Shown: positions 54,332 through 64,000 of the stretch, piece after piece
Numbering within the stretch: position 1 is the stretch's first letter
Layout of the letters: the number at the start of each line of letters is the position of its first letter
NCBI GenBank assembly: GCA_907165065.1
Contig: OU015523.1
Span: forward strand, 119,314,246 to 119,378,245
DNA from: Caprimulgus europaeus
Taxonomy: Eukaryota; Chordata; Aves; Caprimulgiformes; Caprimulgidae
DNA length: 64,000 nt
Reading direction: 5' to 3'
Translations under genes and position numbers: made by a program
The notes under the pieces: model-generated
The model's database searches: none
Told to the model about the DNA's origin: nothing
Seen by the model: only the letters and a program-made list of their open reading frames with translations

Positions 54332-54845
54332 CATCACGGAATCACAGAATGGTGGAGTTGGAAGGGACCTCTGGGGGTCATCCAGTCCAACCCCCCTGCC
54401 AAAGCAGGGTCGCCCAGAGCAGGTTGCACAGGACAGCATCCAGGAGGGTTTTGAACATCTCCAGAGATGGAGACTCCACACCCTCTCTGGCAGCCTGTCC
54501 CAGGGCTCTGGCACCCTCACAGTAAAGAAGTTTTTCCTCATGTTTAAGTGGAACCTCCTGTGTTCCAGCTTGTGCCCGTTGCCCCTTGTCCTATCACTGG
54601 CCACCACTGAAAAGAGTCTGTTGACACCCACCCTTTAGATATTTATAAACATTAATAAGGTCCCCTCTCAGACTTCTGTTCTCCAGGCTAAACAGACCCA
54701 TCTCTCTCAGTCTTTCCTGACAAGAAAGATGCTCCAGCCCCTTAATCATCTTTGTGGCCTCCACTGGACTCTCCAGAAGTTCCCTATCTCTCTTGAACTG
54801 GCAGCCCCAGAACTGAACACAGTACTCCAGATGTGACCTAACCAT
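54332..54845 (-). mobile_element. CR1 LINE 3' fragment upstream of HIKESHI (- strand)
   Basis: About 515 bp of reverse CR1 starting only ~70 bp beyond the HIKESHI CpG island. The tail (atcacggaatcacagaatgg) is at the left, and the ORF2 C-terminus extends to 'ccagatgtgacctaac'. It is the same subfamily as the copy in HIKESHI intron 4. Confidence 0.93.
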
Positions 54846-54883
54846 GGCTGATTTGCTCTGAGTACTGAAGAGCAGGGGAAATT

Positions 54884-54959
54884 TTGTCTCTTCTGTACCT
54901 AGAAATCAAAAGTCAATCTTGTTGTCTCTTCTGTACCTAGAAATCAAAAGTCAATCTTG
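54884..54959. repeat. Tandem duplication, 38 bp x 2
   Basis: Two exact head-to-tail copies of a 38-bp unit starting ttgtctcttctgtacctaga, at 54884-54921 and 54922-54959. The lack of differences suggests recent replication slippage or an assembly artefact. Confidence 0.92.
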
Positions 54960-56489
54960 CTATGGAAGAGGCCAGATCTGAAGTGTTTAAATCCAGATAA
55001 AACTGGTCAGAGCAATTAGGAACAAATGAAACCTATGTTCAAAAATAAAAAGAGAGAAAAAATAATCAGAAAAACTACATGATTAAACACGCTGACGTCC
55101 ACCAAGTATACTGAAAGACAACTACTGTAACAGTGTATGACACTGCATTATCAAGATGTTGCATTTTTCCTCACAGGTACAGGTCAGGTTCTAGAAGTTT
55201 ACACTGATGAACTGCACACATAATTTATATTTACTGTGTAAACTGATCTTCAGCACCATTTCAAAGTATCTACCATTAGACTGCACCTGGTGCTCGGAGC
55301 ACAACCCTCCTTGACTTCAGCAGTAGCTTTCACCAGTGAGATTTCAAAGCCTCCATCAAACATTCCACAGACGCCTGCAAGATTGTCCGATGGCCTGGTG
55401 AACATCACATATCAACACAGGGGCAAAAACAAGTCTAGTTGTCCAGCAGCAGATGCAAAGACAGTCTTCATCATCTCTCTATTCCTACCAATGCCTCGCA
55501 ATGTCTTCCAACTTTTGCAAAAACGGGTGTTTCAGATAAAGTGTAGAGGTGCTCTTTTGGGAGAGGAGTGAGAGCTTCTGATCCCTACTACAAACCTGGG
55601 ACAAAAAAAGAGATTTTCATCAGAGTCGGACAGATGATTGCTGTCTTCACTAGAAGGCTTAGGGAAAGGGCACTCAGGGGCACCACCACCATTACTATCT
55701 ACTACCACCACGGAGCATTTTGCTTAAGAAAGATTAAGGTTTTTTTAATTGGCTGATTCCAGGTTGGCAGCTGAGGCTCAAGCAGAGAGGTACCCCTCAG
55801 AATTTGGAGCCCTTTTAGTATCCCTTTAAAAAAATTTGGTGTTAAGCTGGGCTTCCACTTGATTACGGACCACACCGAGATCCTTCTCCTGCCTGTCTCC
55901 ACTGCTGTCACATCCATGGAGCAGTTTGTCAGAGAAATGATCTCATTATCCTCCTGGCAAAATAATTTACCACATTCAAATTAAAGACTAATTCAAATTA
56001 AACACACTAATGACATTACCAACTTTGAGAGTGAGGTGAAATGGTCAGATTTTGCTGAAATTACTCCCTCTAAGGGACCTCCCACACCCAGCAAAGGCAG
56101 GCAACTTCTTGTTCAAAACCCACAAGACTTGCCCCTGGTGAAGCAATGACTGAAAGAGACGAGGTGCCTGACCTACCTGTGAAAACCTGGTGCCTGAACA
56201 TGGCAGGAGGGTTAACCTCTCCTCAGCTCCACCCTGCACCCAGTGCAGGAGGTGTGGCTCTGTTGCAATCACGCCGGTCTGATGCAGGGACTGTGGGTGC
56301 AGCAGCTTGTTTCTGCCCGAGGCCAGCAGGTATAATGCTGAATACTGAGAGGGACCGCTTAGCTTACACCAACCAGTCACACGCAGGAGCATCTGTGTGA
56401 CTGAAAAGCTGTATTTATGTAAAACTGAAAAAAAACCCCAAAACAGCCATGGCAACAAATGCTTCTTGTATTGTTACTGTTTTTCCTCA
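54960..56489. other. Unassigned DNA between HIKESHI and the orphan CpG island
   Basis: No gene was recognised. Frames at 55290-55571 (+) and 56045-56458 (-) have no domain I know. Old repeat content around 55730-55930 is possible but could not be classified. Confidence 0.4.
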
Positions 56490-57560
56490 GGATTGTGTTT
56501 GACAGCTTGGATGGGCGTATGCTTTGCTGGGTAAAAACCTGGCTGGATGGCGGTGCCCAAAGAGTGGTGGTGAATGGAGTTAAATCCAGTTGGTGGGCGG
56601 TCACAAGTGGTGTTCCCCAGGGCTCAGTACTGGGGCCAGTCCTGTTTAATGTCTTTATCAATGATCTGGATGAGGGGATCAAGTGCACCCTCAGTAAGTT
56701 TGCAGATGACACCGAGCTGCATGGAAGTGTTGATATGCTAGAGGGTAGGGAGGCTCTGCAGAGGGATCTAGATAGACTAGATTGGTAGGCCAGGACCAAT
56801 TGCATGAGTTTCAATTAAACAAAATGCCAGGTTCTGCACTTCGGCCACAACAACCCCTGGCAACGCCACAGGCTTGGGGAGGAGTGGCTGGAGAGCTGCC
56901 CTGCAGAGAGGGACCTGAGGGTGTTGGTCAACAGTCATCTGAACCAGAGTCAGCAGAGTGCCCAGGTGGCCAAGAAGGCCAACGGCATCCTGGCCTGGAT
57001 CAGCACTAGTGTGGCCAGTAGGACCAGGGAAGGTCTCTTACCCCTGCACTCAGCACTGGTGAGGCTGCACCTCGAGTGCTGGGTTCAGTTTTGGGCCCCT
57101 CACTAGAAGAAGGACATGGAGGTGCTGGAGCGTGTCCATAGAAGGGCAACGGAGCTGGGGAAGGGTCTGGAGCACAAGTGTGATGAGGAGCAGCTGAGGG
57201 AACTGGGGTGTTGAGCCTGGAGAAAAGGAGGCTGAGGGGAGACCTTCTGGCCCTGTCCAAGTCCCTGAAAGAAAGGTATAGAGAGGTGCGAGTGGGTCTG
57301 TTCAACCAAGGAACAAGTAACAGGACAAGAGGAAATGGCCTCAAGTTGCACCAAGGGCAGTTGAGATTGGATGTGAGGAAGAATTTCTTTGCTGAAAGGG
57401 TTCTCAGGCACTGGAAGGGGTTGCCCAGGGCAGTGGTGGAGTCCCCATCCCTGGAGGGACTGAAGAGTCGTGTAGACACAGTGCTGAGGGACATGGGTTA
57501 GTCGGGGACTTGTCAGTGTGAGGTTCATGGTTGGACTCGATTTGCTTAAAGGTCTTTTCC
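56490..57560 (+). mobile_element. CR1 LINE, 1.07 kb, abutting a CpG island (+ strand)
   Basis: A forward CR1 copy from the RT palm ([29 protein letters not shown]) through the C-terminal domain ([18 protein letters not shown]) to the 3' UTR. Breaks are present, including one near 56785 and one near 57105. The sequence stops within the tail at 'aaaggtcttttcc', without the usual end, and GC-rich island DNA follows at once. Confidence 0.94.
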
Positions 57561-57596
57561 CCGGGCTCGGCGGGGACAATGGCGGGCGGGGCACGA

Positions 57597-57615
57597 ACTA
57601 CATCTCCCGTCAGGC
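57597..57615 (+). promoter_or_regulatory. ZNF143/THAP11-type motif 1 in the orphan CpG island
   Basis: ACTACATCTCCCGTCAGGC on the + strand, close to the consensus. It is part of the 21-bp segment (57594-57614) that matches the HIKESHI promoter site in inverse orientation. Confidence 0.6.
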
Positions 57616-57670
57616 CCCTCCGCGGGGGTGGCCATGCTGGCCCCCGCTGCCCGCGGTCTCCCGGCGCGGT

Positions 57671-57689
57671 GCACCCCGGGAGTTGTAGT
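57671..57689 (-). promoter_or_regulatory. ZNF143/THAP11-type motif 2 in the orphan CpG island
   Basis: Reads ACTACAACTCCCGGGGTGC on the - strand, a near-perfect match to ACTACAAYTCCCRGMRTGC. Confidence 0.7.
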
Positions 57690-57875
57690 CCACTCTCCGC
57701 GGCGCTGGGAGCCGTTTCTGGGGGCGCTGCCGCCATGTCTGGTTGGAGGGGCAGCGCCTTTCTGTCTGAGCACGGGGATGCCAGAGCCTGGGGGCTCCGG
57801 GCAGCAGAGTGCTGGCTGGTGCCAAGGGGAAGTTTAATAAGTATTGTACTTTAACCTAAATGGAGAGAAGTGAGT

Positions 57876-60113
57876 GGAACCAGAGCATTTTGCTGAGGTT
57901 GTAACCAGGATAAAGCTGTGTGGTTTCAGTGTGGGTTAAGGTGAGGCCTAGGACAGTGCCAGTGGTTGAGAGTGACTCATCACAGCTGTTGGAGAAGGAA
58001 GAAACTGCTGGTAAGAAACCAGCAGGAGGAAAATAATAAAAATAAAAATAAAATAAAAATAAAAATAAAGGCAGCTCTTCCACACCATGAAGGAATTAGT
58101 GAATCAAACATGGCAGGACATTGTCTTCCTTCGTGTAGTGAAGGAGAGACAGGCACGTTGCAATAGTCTCAAATCCAAGGTTTCTCGCTCCTCAAAAGGC
58201 CTGAAAAAGGGCAGTGGCATGAACCCACCAAAGGTATCAAGCACATAAATCACTGAGCTCTGGAATTAGTTCATTCTTTGACTTTGCAATCCCGTAATCA
58301 TATGATCAGTAATACACCTTATTGCTGTTTATCACTGTGCACTGACAGTGAGATTTTTTTTTTTTATAGGTATATATTTTGTAGTATTTGCATGATAGTT
58401 ATATTTAAAGCAAACAAATTTTAAGTTTTGGATTGATATCCACTCTTCACAGGAAATAAAATGCTGAGTGAGCAGAGTGTAAGCTTTGGAGAGGTGAGAA
58501 GGAACAGCTCAGGACACAGAGATTGAGTTTCAATCTCTGTGTATGGGACATTTTTCTCCCGAGTTAGTACAATAAATTGTTAAACTGCAACCGTGTTCTT
58601 TTGGTGCAGGGAAGCTCCTATGCTTCATTGCTCAGCCTCCCCTGGGTATGAGAGCACAGGCTGTCTGGGCTAGATGGAGACAAATCATTCCTCAGTTTGA
58701 CTTGGAACAGTGTTCTGGGCTTTCTATAGAAGCTGTTCTTTTAAATCTGCCTTTTCTTCTGCTGCTTACACAGGTATTTTCATTTATGCTCCAATCTTAA
58801 TCATACCTGGTTTGGTATTTCTGTTACAAATCTCTAGAAAACTTTCCCCTTTTTAGTGTGCCAGTGTGCTGCTCTGGGCTCTGAAATCTGTGATTAGACC
58901 CATCCCTGTAGGAAATGTTGAGGTCTTTCCTGCAGCCGGGCTCTGCTCTGGTGGACAACTTCTGCTCTTGGGTAGGATCTTCAGCCATCCCACCACAGCC
59001 TTGCCAGGCCCAGGACACTACACCTGTGGCTCATGGTGAAGGCTTCTCACTAGGAAAGCTCCCAGGCTTGCCCTTGTTGCCCACTTTGCAGTAGTAGATT
59101 TGTTAGCAAAGGGTGATACTGCTTTTCAAAATGCTGAAAACATTAAAAATACAAAACAAAGACTGCTGCTTGCTACCAGGTGGAGTAAAAAATCTGTGCC
59201 TTGCAATGTCTTTATGTGTGGGAATTAGGAGAGCAAGATCTTTTAAAAATCCCAGTGCTAGCCTGCTGTTATTTGTATGAACATAATGGAATAAGTATTT
59301 CTCTGATTCACCTCTTGGATTTAGCACAAAGCCCAGGTGTGAGAAGTGTTGGGGCAGTAGTGCAGAACTGCCGATTCCCAGTCCTCATTTTGGATGTGAG
59401 CCTTTGTGAGTGAGTTCTCCACTGGCAGGTGCTTTTCCAGCTGGCCTTGATGAACTGGAACATAAGAAAGTGTTTTAAAGCTTGAAAAGTTGCAAATTAG
59501 CTGAGGGTGGCCAAGCTCTGCAGAATGTCACTGATGCACAACGAGAAATCTGCTAATTAGGCAAGAGCTCATCTCACATTGCCAATTTGCTGCAGACCTC
59601 TGAGATTACACCAGGTCTGAAAGGCGCAGGGCAATGCCATCTTGCAGGCCTGAGCTCAGCAGGGCGCTCATGCACTCTTGCTGAGCCATGGGTTTTATGT
59701 TTTGTTTTGTGGTTTTTGGTTTTTTTTTAAAATTTAAACCTAATTCTTTAGTATTTGCCTAAAACTTGTTGAGCTTTCCATGCAAGTATAGCAGCAGAGC
59801 TATTGCTGCTCCCTCTGCCAAAAGCTAATCTCAGCCTGGCTATGGTGTTGCCCTAGAACATACTTGGGACACTTTGATCTCCACGTGAGCCCCCACTGAG
59901 ATCTGTGGCTTAGTGCATTTTAGGTAAGAGGTCCTACGGAGCAGACATGTTCCCTGTGTGCAGTCAGTGAGAGTATTTCCCATTCAGTATTAACAGATAG
60001 CGGCACAACACAGGAAACAGTTACATGTAGAGGACCTCTGAAAAGAAGGCAGCTGTTCCTGGGTGAGGTAAAGGCATGAGAAGAAACCACGGGCAAGTTG
60101 AGTCCAGACTGGT
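57876..60113. other. Unassigned DNA right of the orphan CpG island
   Basis: No coding exon or clear repeat was recognised, apart from simple sequence at 58030-58069. If the orphan island has a rightward transcript, part of it would run through here. Confidence 0.4.
58030..58069. repeat. (AAAAT)n-like A-rich simple repeat
   Basis: About 40 bp of imperfect AAATA/AAAAT units (aataataaaaataaaaata...). It is low complexity with no adjacent repeat body recognised. Confidence 0.85.
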
Positions 60114-60726
60114 TGTGGTGGTTTCACCTGTTCGGTTTGCAGACAAACGCAGCCTGCTATCTCACTCTCCGCACGCTCCCCTGGAGTAGGGGAGAGAATT
60201 GGAAAGAAAAAGGCAAGGAGACTCACAGGTTGAGATAAAAACTGTTTATCAATTAAAATAAAATGATAATGGTAACAACAGTAATAACAGAATGTACAGC
60301 TGAGTGATGCAGAGTGCAATTGCTCACCACCTGCCGATTGATGCCCAGCCTGTGCCAGCCAGTGATCCTGGAGCAGAGACAGTCCCAAAAAAATGAAACC
60401 CCCAGGAAGAACGATCCCTGAGAGAATACCCCCGATTTCTGTTCAGCCTTAGTTAATACACTGACATGACATGACATGATGTGATCTGGAATATTTAATT
60501 GGCACATCCAAATGTCAGTTTGGGGTTTGGTATTCACTACACTTCTCCCTCCCAGTCCTAATGCAGCTGTGAACCAGCCAAACACGGTGGCCTTGGGCTT
60601 CAGCAGCAACTGGTAACGTTAGTACTTTACCAACATTCTTCTCGTAATAAATCCTACACTGAAACTAAAACGCAGCTGTTCTAGCTACGGAGAAGAAAAT
60701 AACTCTATCCTGGCAAAACCAGGACA
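60114..60726 (-). mobile_element. Solo LTR of an avian ERVL-like endogenous retrovirus (fossil)
   Basis: Read on the - strand it starts TGTCCTGGTTTTGCCAGGAT and AGAGTTATTTTCTTC, the opening of an LTR I recall as abundant in birds. It continues with the family's 'ggttgagataaa' and 'aataacagaatgtaca' blocks in reverse and ends CCACCACA. Length is about 610 bp, bounded by TG...CA. The flanks ctggt (left) and ctggc (right) are a possible 5-bp target duplication with one difference. No internal region or second LTR is present, so it is a solo LTR left by recombination. Divergence suggests moderate age. Confidence 0.75.
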
Positions 60727-63700
60727 CTGGCACAAAACTTTGTCCATACAATGGTCGGTGGTGTGCCAGAACATGTACTGGGATCCCACCTGAACACACA
60801 GACCAGCAGCATCTACAGGTGTCTGAATGTGGGTGCAGTGAGGTGTGAAAGCTGGATGAGCAAGAGCTGTGGACAGTTTTTCCTCAATTAAGAATAATTT
60901 TATTATAATATGAGCTTGGTCTGTTCATATTAGTCACAGCTGCAAAAGCAACAATAGCTTGTAAAAGACTGGTGTGTAGGGTTTTTGGTAGGTTTCCTTT
61001 CCTCCTTCCCTAAATACTTTTTTCTCTTGGTTTGTGTGTTTTTCTGCTGTCTGTCTAGTCTCCAGGCCATTAATGAGCTTGTGAGCTTATGTCATATCTC
61101 TCCCCACTCACATCTTTTTGAACCTGAGGAGTCCTAGCCTAGGTAGTAATTTACTGTACAGAAGTTGTTCCGTATGCTTGATTGCTCTTGTCATTTCTTG
61201 GTCACAAAGAATTTTGGGCTTTGCATCTGCTTTTCCAGGGACAGAGATTTTTCTCCCCTCTGCTGCTCTACAAGTGAGAAAGTAACTGGAGAGAATTTCT
61301 TCTTGACGTTCACAGTGTTTCAGGCAGCTGCAGATGCTCAGCTGTGTATCTGCCAGATCTAGGCTGAGCAAGGTGTCGGGGTGTGTTTCCCCCAGATTCG
61401 CTGCAGGGGAGCAGTCAGCCCTGGAGGCAGTTCCAGCTGCCAGCAGTCAGATGGGTGTCTCTCCCATTTGAGGAAGGTGGTAAAGCTCTCTTTGATGGCC
61501 ACGTGAGATCAGATGGTCCTGAAGAATGGACTCTTGACCTGTTCACCTGACTTAATAGGTCTGGGATGTTTCAAGGGTTGATTCCTTTGTGTAGGTGACC
61601 TGTCTCAGAGCTCTGCTTCTTGAGAGCTTGGATGAGGTCGCATAGAGACACCCTGGTGCCAGCAGGTGATAGGGCTGAGGGCGTTTGGGGTAATGGAAAT
61701 ATGAGGTAGGAAGGATGCAGCTGTGTAACGGTGAAGAAGGAGCTGCCTCCTGGGACAGAGGAGGAACGAGGCTAAATGGAGCACACAGGAATGTGATTTT
61801 GAGTGGTTCAGGGTCGATGACTCTAAGGTCATTTCAGAAAAAGACATTAATTGTCTTTCTGCTGGGCAGTGGCCTGTATTTGTTGTGTTGTTGCTTTCCT
61901 CGGTGCTGTTGGCCAAGTGGTATTAATCTTCACCCTTTAGGAGCCAGTGAACTTTTTGTTTACAGAAATAGTGATCAGGAAAAATGAACAGGTGAATCTG
62001 TGGAGACTGAATATTTAGTTGGAGGCTGGAAAAAAGAGCCAAAGTGCCCAACTTAACTGCCAACTAGCTATGTTCTTTTGGGTCTGTTCAAATAACTATG
62101 TAAAGCAATGAAAATCCGAACACCGTGAACACGGGTGCAATTTGGTGGCACTGTTTTATATTAAAAGATTTTAATTTGCATTATAATTTGTCATTATCAT
62201 AACCTTTCTTTGGCTGCTACTCAACTCTTGCAAACTTTAACTGTTAGGACTACAGTTCTTTTAGTTAATTCCCTGCCTCAGGTTATTTTTTTTTTCATAT
62301 ATGAAAGTTTCAGAGAGAATATTTCAGTTGTTTCCAGGGCATGGGTCAAAAAACATGTTGTTTTGCTCAAATTAAAAAATAAAAATAAATAAAATTGGAT
62401 GACCTGTTCTTTCGCAAGTCCTAATTCCCTTATGGTGTAAAGCAAGGACTTGCAATTTGGTGGCAGGTAGCTTTGAGTCAGAAATAATGCCATGAAAATA
62501 AGCTCACCTGTATCTGTGTATGAAATATTTAAAGAATCCCAGTTTGTATGTGCTCAGGGGAAATTTAGATGGCACCACAGACTCCATCCGTGCTGAACAG
62601 GTCTCACCAGGGCTGCAGAACTTCCTCTGTAGCTGCCTCTAGGTTCAGCACCAAGCCAAGAAGGGAGTGCCAAGGCTTTCTCACCTAACTTAACAACCTG
62701 AACAAAGTACCTAAATTAAACACATGGTTTCCTTCTGTTCTTTCTAGACAGTGGCTCCTCTAAGACAGAAATTGTCCTCTGGAAGAGCATCTTTGTTGCT
62801 GGTCACTACAGAAGACATCTTGGTGGTACAGCCTTCTAACTGTGGAGCCCCCATTACACTGGAAGTTAAGTGGGGTGAATCCAACCATTTCTGAAGGTCT
62901 CAGTGCTGGTGTTTAGGTATGACAGGAGGTAAAAGAGATGAAAGAAGGAATAGGGACACTAGGAGAAGCCATAATGACAGCAAAGGGCAGGAAGGTTGGA
63001 GAATATAGTTTACTTTTCAGTAGTGCTGCTTTTCTGAGGTTTGAGAAACAGTTTTAATACCCTCTGGGCAACTGAAAGAGTCGGTTGCTGGTCTTATAGA
63101 GGTGAAAAAAAGTCTGGCTTAGTGCCCTTGTGGGATCTTTTGTTTTCCAGTGATAGAGAGGAAGTCAGTGTCTGTGCTGTGGCTTTTATTTCACTTACCA
63201 ACAACCTTGAAGCCTTTGTTGTGACAGTGGCAGCTGACAGCACCTGACTACGGTTCGGTAAAAGATTTAGCAATGACAGAACAGATTAATTGTAAGAGAA
63301 TAGAGGAGACACTGTAATTTCTGTCTGTTCCTCAGATGACTTTTTGGGACCCAAGTTCCACAGAGGTCTCACATGTCCTTGCTACCTTTAAGATCTCTGA
63401 ATCTTTACGGAGAGGTATGGATTATTTTGTCCACGAAGTCAAAAGTTTTAGGGCTGAGTCTGAATGTACATTTTTAAGTGAATGACACACTGTGTCCAGC
63501 AGATGGTGATAAAATACCAGAGTTTGGCCTATTAAAGACCAACTGTTTGTGTCAGAAGTTGAAGTACCAACTCTGATTGTATTTGAGGGGAAAAACTGTT
63601 CAATTCAGTTTAAAGCATAATTGGGATGAAGTAGTTTATTAATATATTAATGACATGTAATTAACTGGCAACCAGTGAACTATACATTCAGGATCAAAAC

Positions 63701-64000
63701 TGATGATTCAACAGATAAAGTGTAGTGCTAGAACCTTTACAAAATGTCACTAAAGCTCCAGACACCTTTCTGAAACTTATCCTGAGAAGTTTGAGTCCCC
63801 CTCTTGCTACACACGCACAGATACAGGTACCTGCCACCCTCCAGGGTTTGGATAACAACTAAGCCAACCTTTTCTGGGTGTGCTATCTGAGTGCTTAACT
63901 TCCCGTCTGCATTTAGAGTTTAAAATAAAATTCACAGCAAAATTCTTTTCTCTAGGTCACTGTCTAAGGATTTTTTTTTAAGACATCACTGTTTTTTAAT
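60727..64000. other. Intergenic DNA, nothing recognised
   Basis: AT-rich DNA with no supported gene or clear repeat. The largest frames (61108-61371 -, 61605-61916 -, 61715-61987 +) have no recognisable domain. Confidence 0.45.

Larger units (their letters stand above)
57560..57800. promoter_or_regulatory. Orphan CpG island promoter, transcript not identified
   Basis: A compact CpG-rich block about 3.5 kb upstream of the HIKESHI ATG. It carries two ZNF143-type motifs (57597-57615 and 57671-57689) in opposite orientation. An ATG in strong context (gccgccATGt, 57735) opens a 39-codon frame ending at 57854 that matches nothing I know. A good 5' splice site (agaa|gtgagt) follows at 57870. On the - strand, atggcggcag at 57736 fits YY1. 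It may start a gene to the right such as CCDC81 (next to HIKESHI in human), a non-coding RNA, or an alternative HIKESHI first exon. No coding exon of a neighbour was found. Confidence 0.6.

Noticed and set aside
57404-57736. A - strand frame starting MAAAPPETAPSAAE in the orphan island
   Set aside because: Its second half is reverse CR1 sequence and the first half matches nothing. It is mentioned only as a possible antisense transcript start.

Overview
The window is vertebrate nuclear DNA from a bird. Genes have many small exons with GT-AG introns, promoters sit in CpG islands, and the dominant repeat is the CR1 LINE, mostly 5'-truncated copies of several ages. Two LTR fossils match sequences I recall from bird genomes. 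The species cannot be told from the sequence.

Two protein-coding genes are certain, and both were rebuilt exon by exon. EED, the WD40 core subunit of Polycomb Repressive Complex 2, is on the + strand from 20414 to 38733, with 12 coding exons and 446 residues. HIKESHI (C11orf73), the HSP70 nuclear import carrier, is on the - strand from 54050 down to 42678, with 5 coding exons and 197 residues. The genes are convergent. Their predicted poly(A) sites are about 3.4 kb apart, and the space between holds CR1 sequence and unassigned DNA.

Layout: 1-20 kb is intergenic, with CR1 fragments in both orientations (including two very old ones), a partial LTR near 14.7 kb and a CR1 pile-up at 15.4-18.4 kb. 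A CpG island at about 20.0-20.9 kb is the EED promoter. From 20.4 to 38.9 kb lies EED, with CR1 copies in introns 1 and 6 and an AT/GT microsatellite cluster in intron 11. From 38.9 to 42.3 kb is the convergent spacer. From 42.3 to 54.05 kb lies HIKESHI, with CR1 copies in introns 2 and 4. A second CpG island at 53.8-54.26 kb is the HIKESHI promoter. A third, unassigned CpG island at 57.56-57.8 kb carries two ZNF143/THAP11-type motifs and directly abuts a CR1 copy. From 58 to 64 kb there is a solo LTR at 60.1-60.7 kb and no gene I can support.

No novel multi-gene system is visible. The points most worth checking are: a textbook minor-spliceosome (U12-type) intron 4 in EED; an open in-frame GUG-containing extension upstream of the EED AUG; the orphan CpG island whose ZNF143-type motif is a 21-bp exact inverted match to one in the HIKESHI promoter; CR1 inverted pairs that could form hairpins in EED pre-mRNA; and the convergent gene order, which differs from the human order as I recall it.
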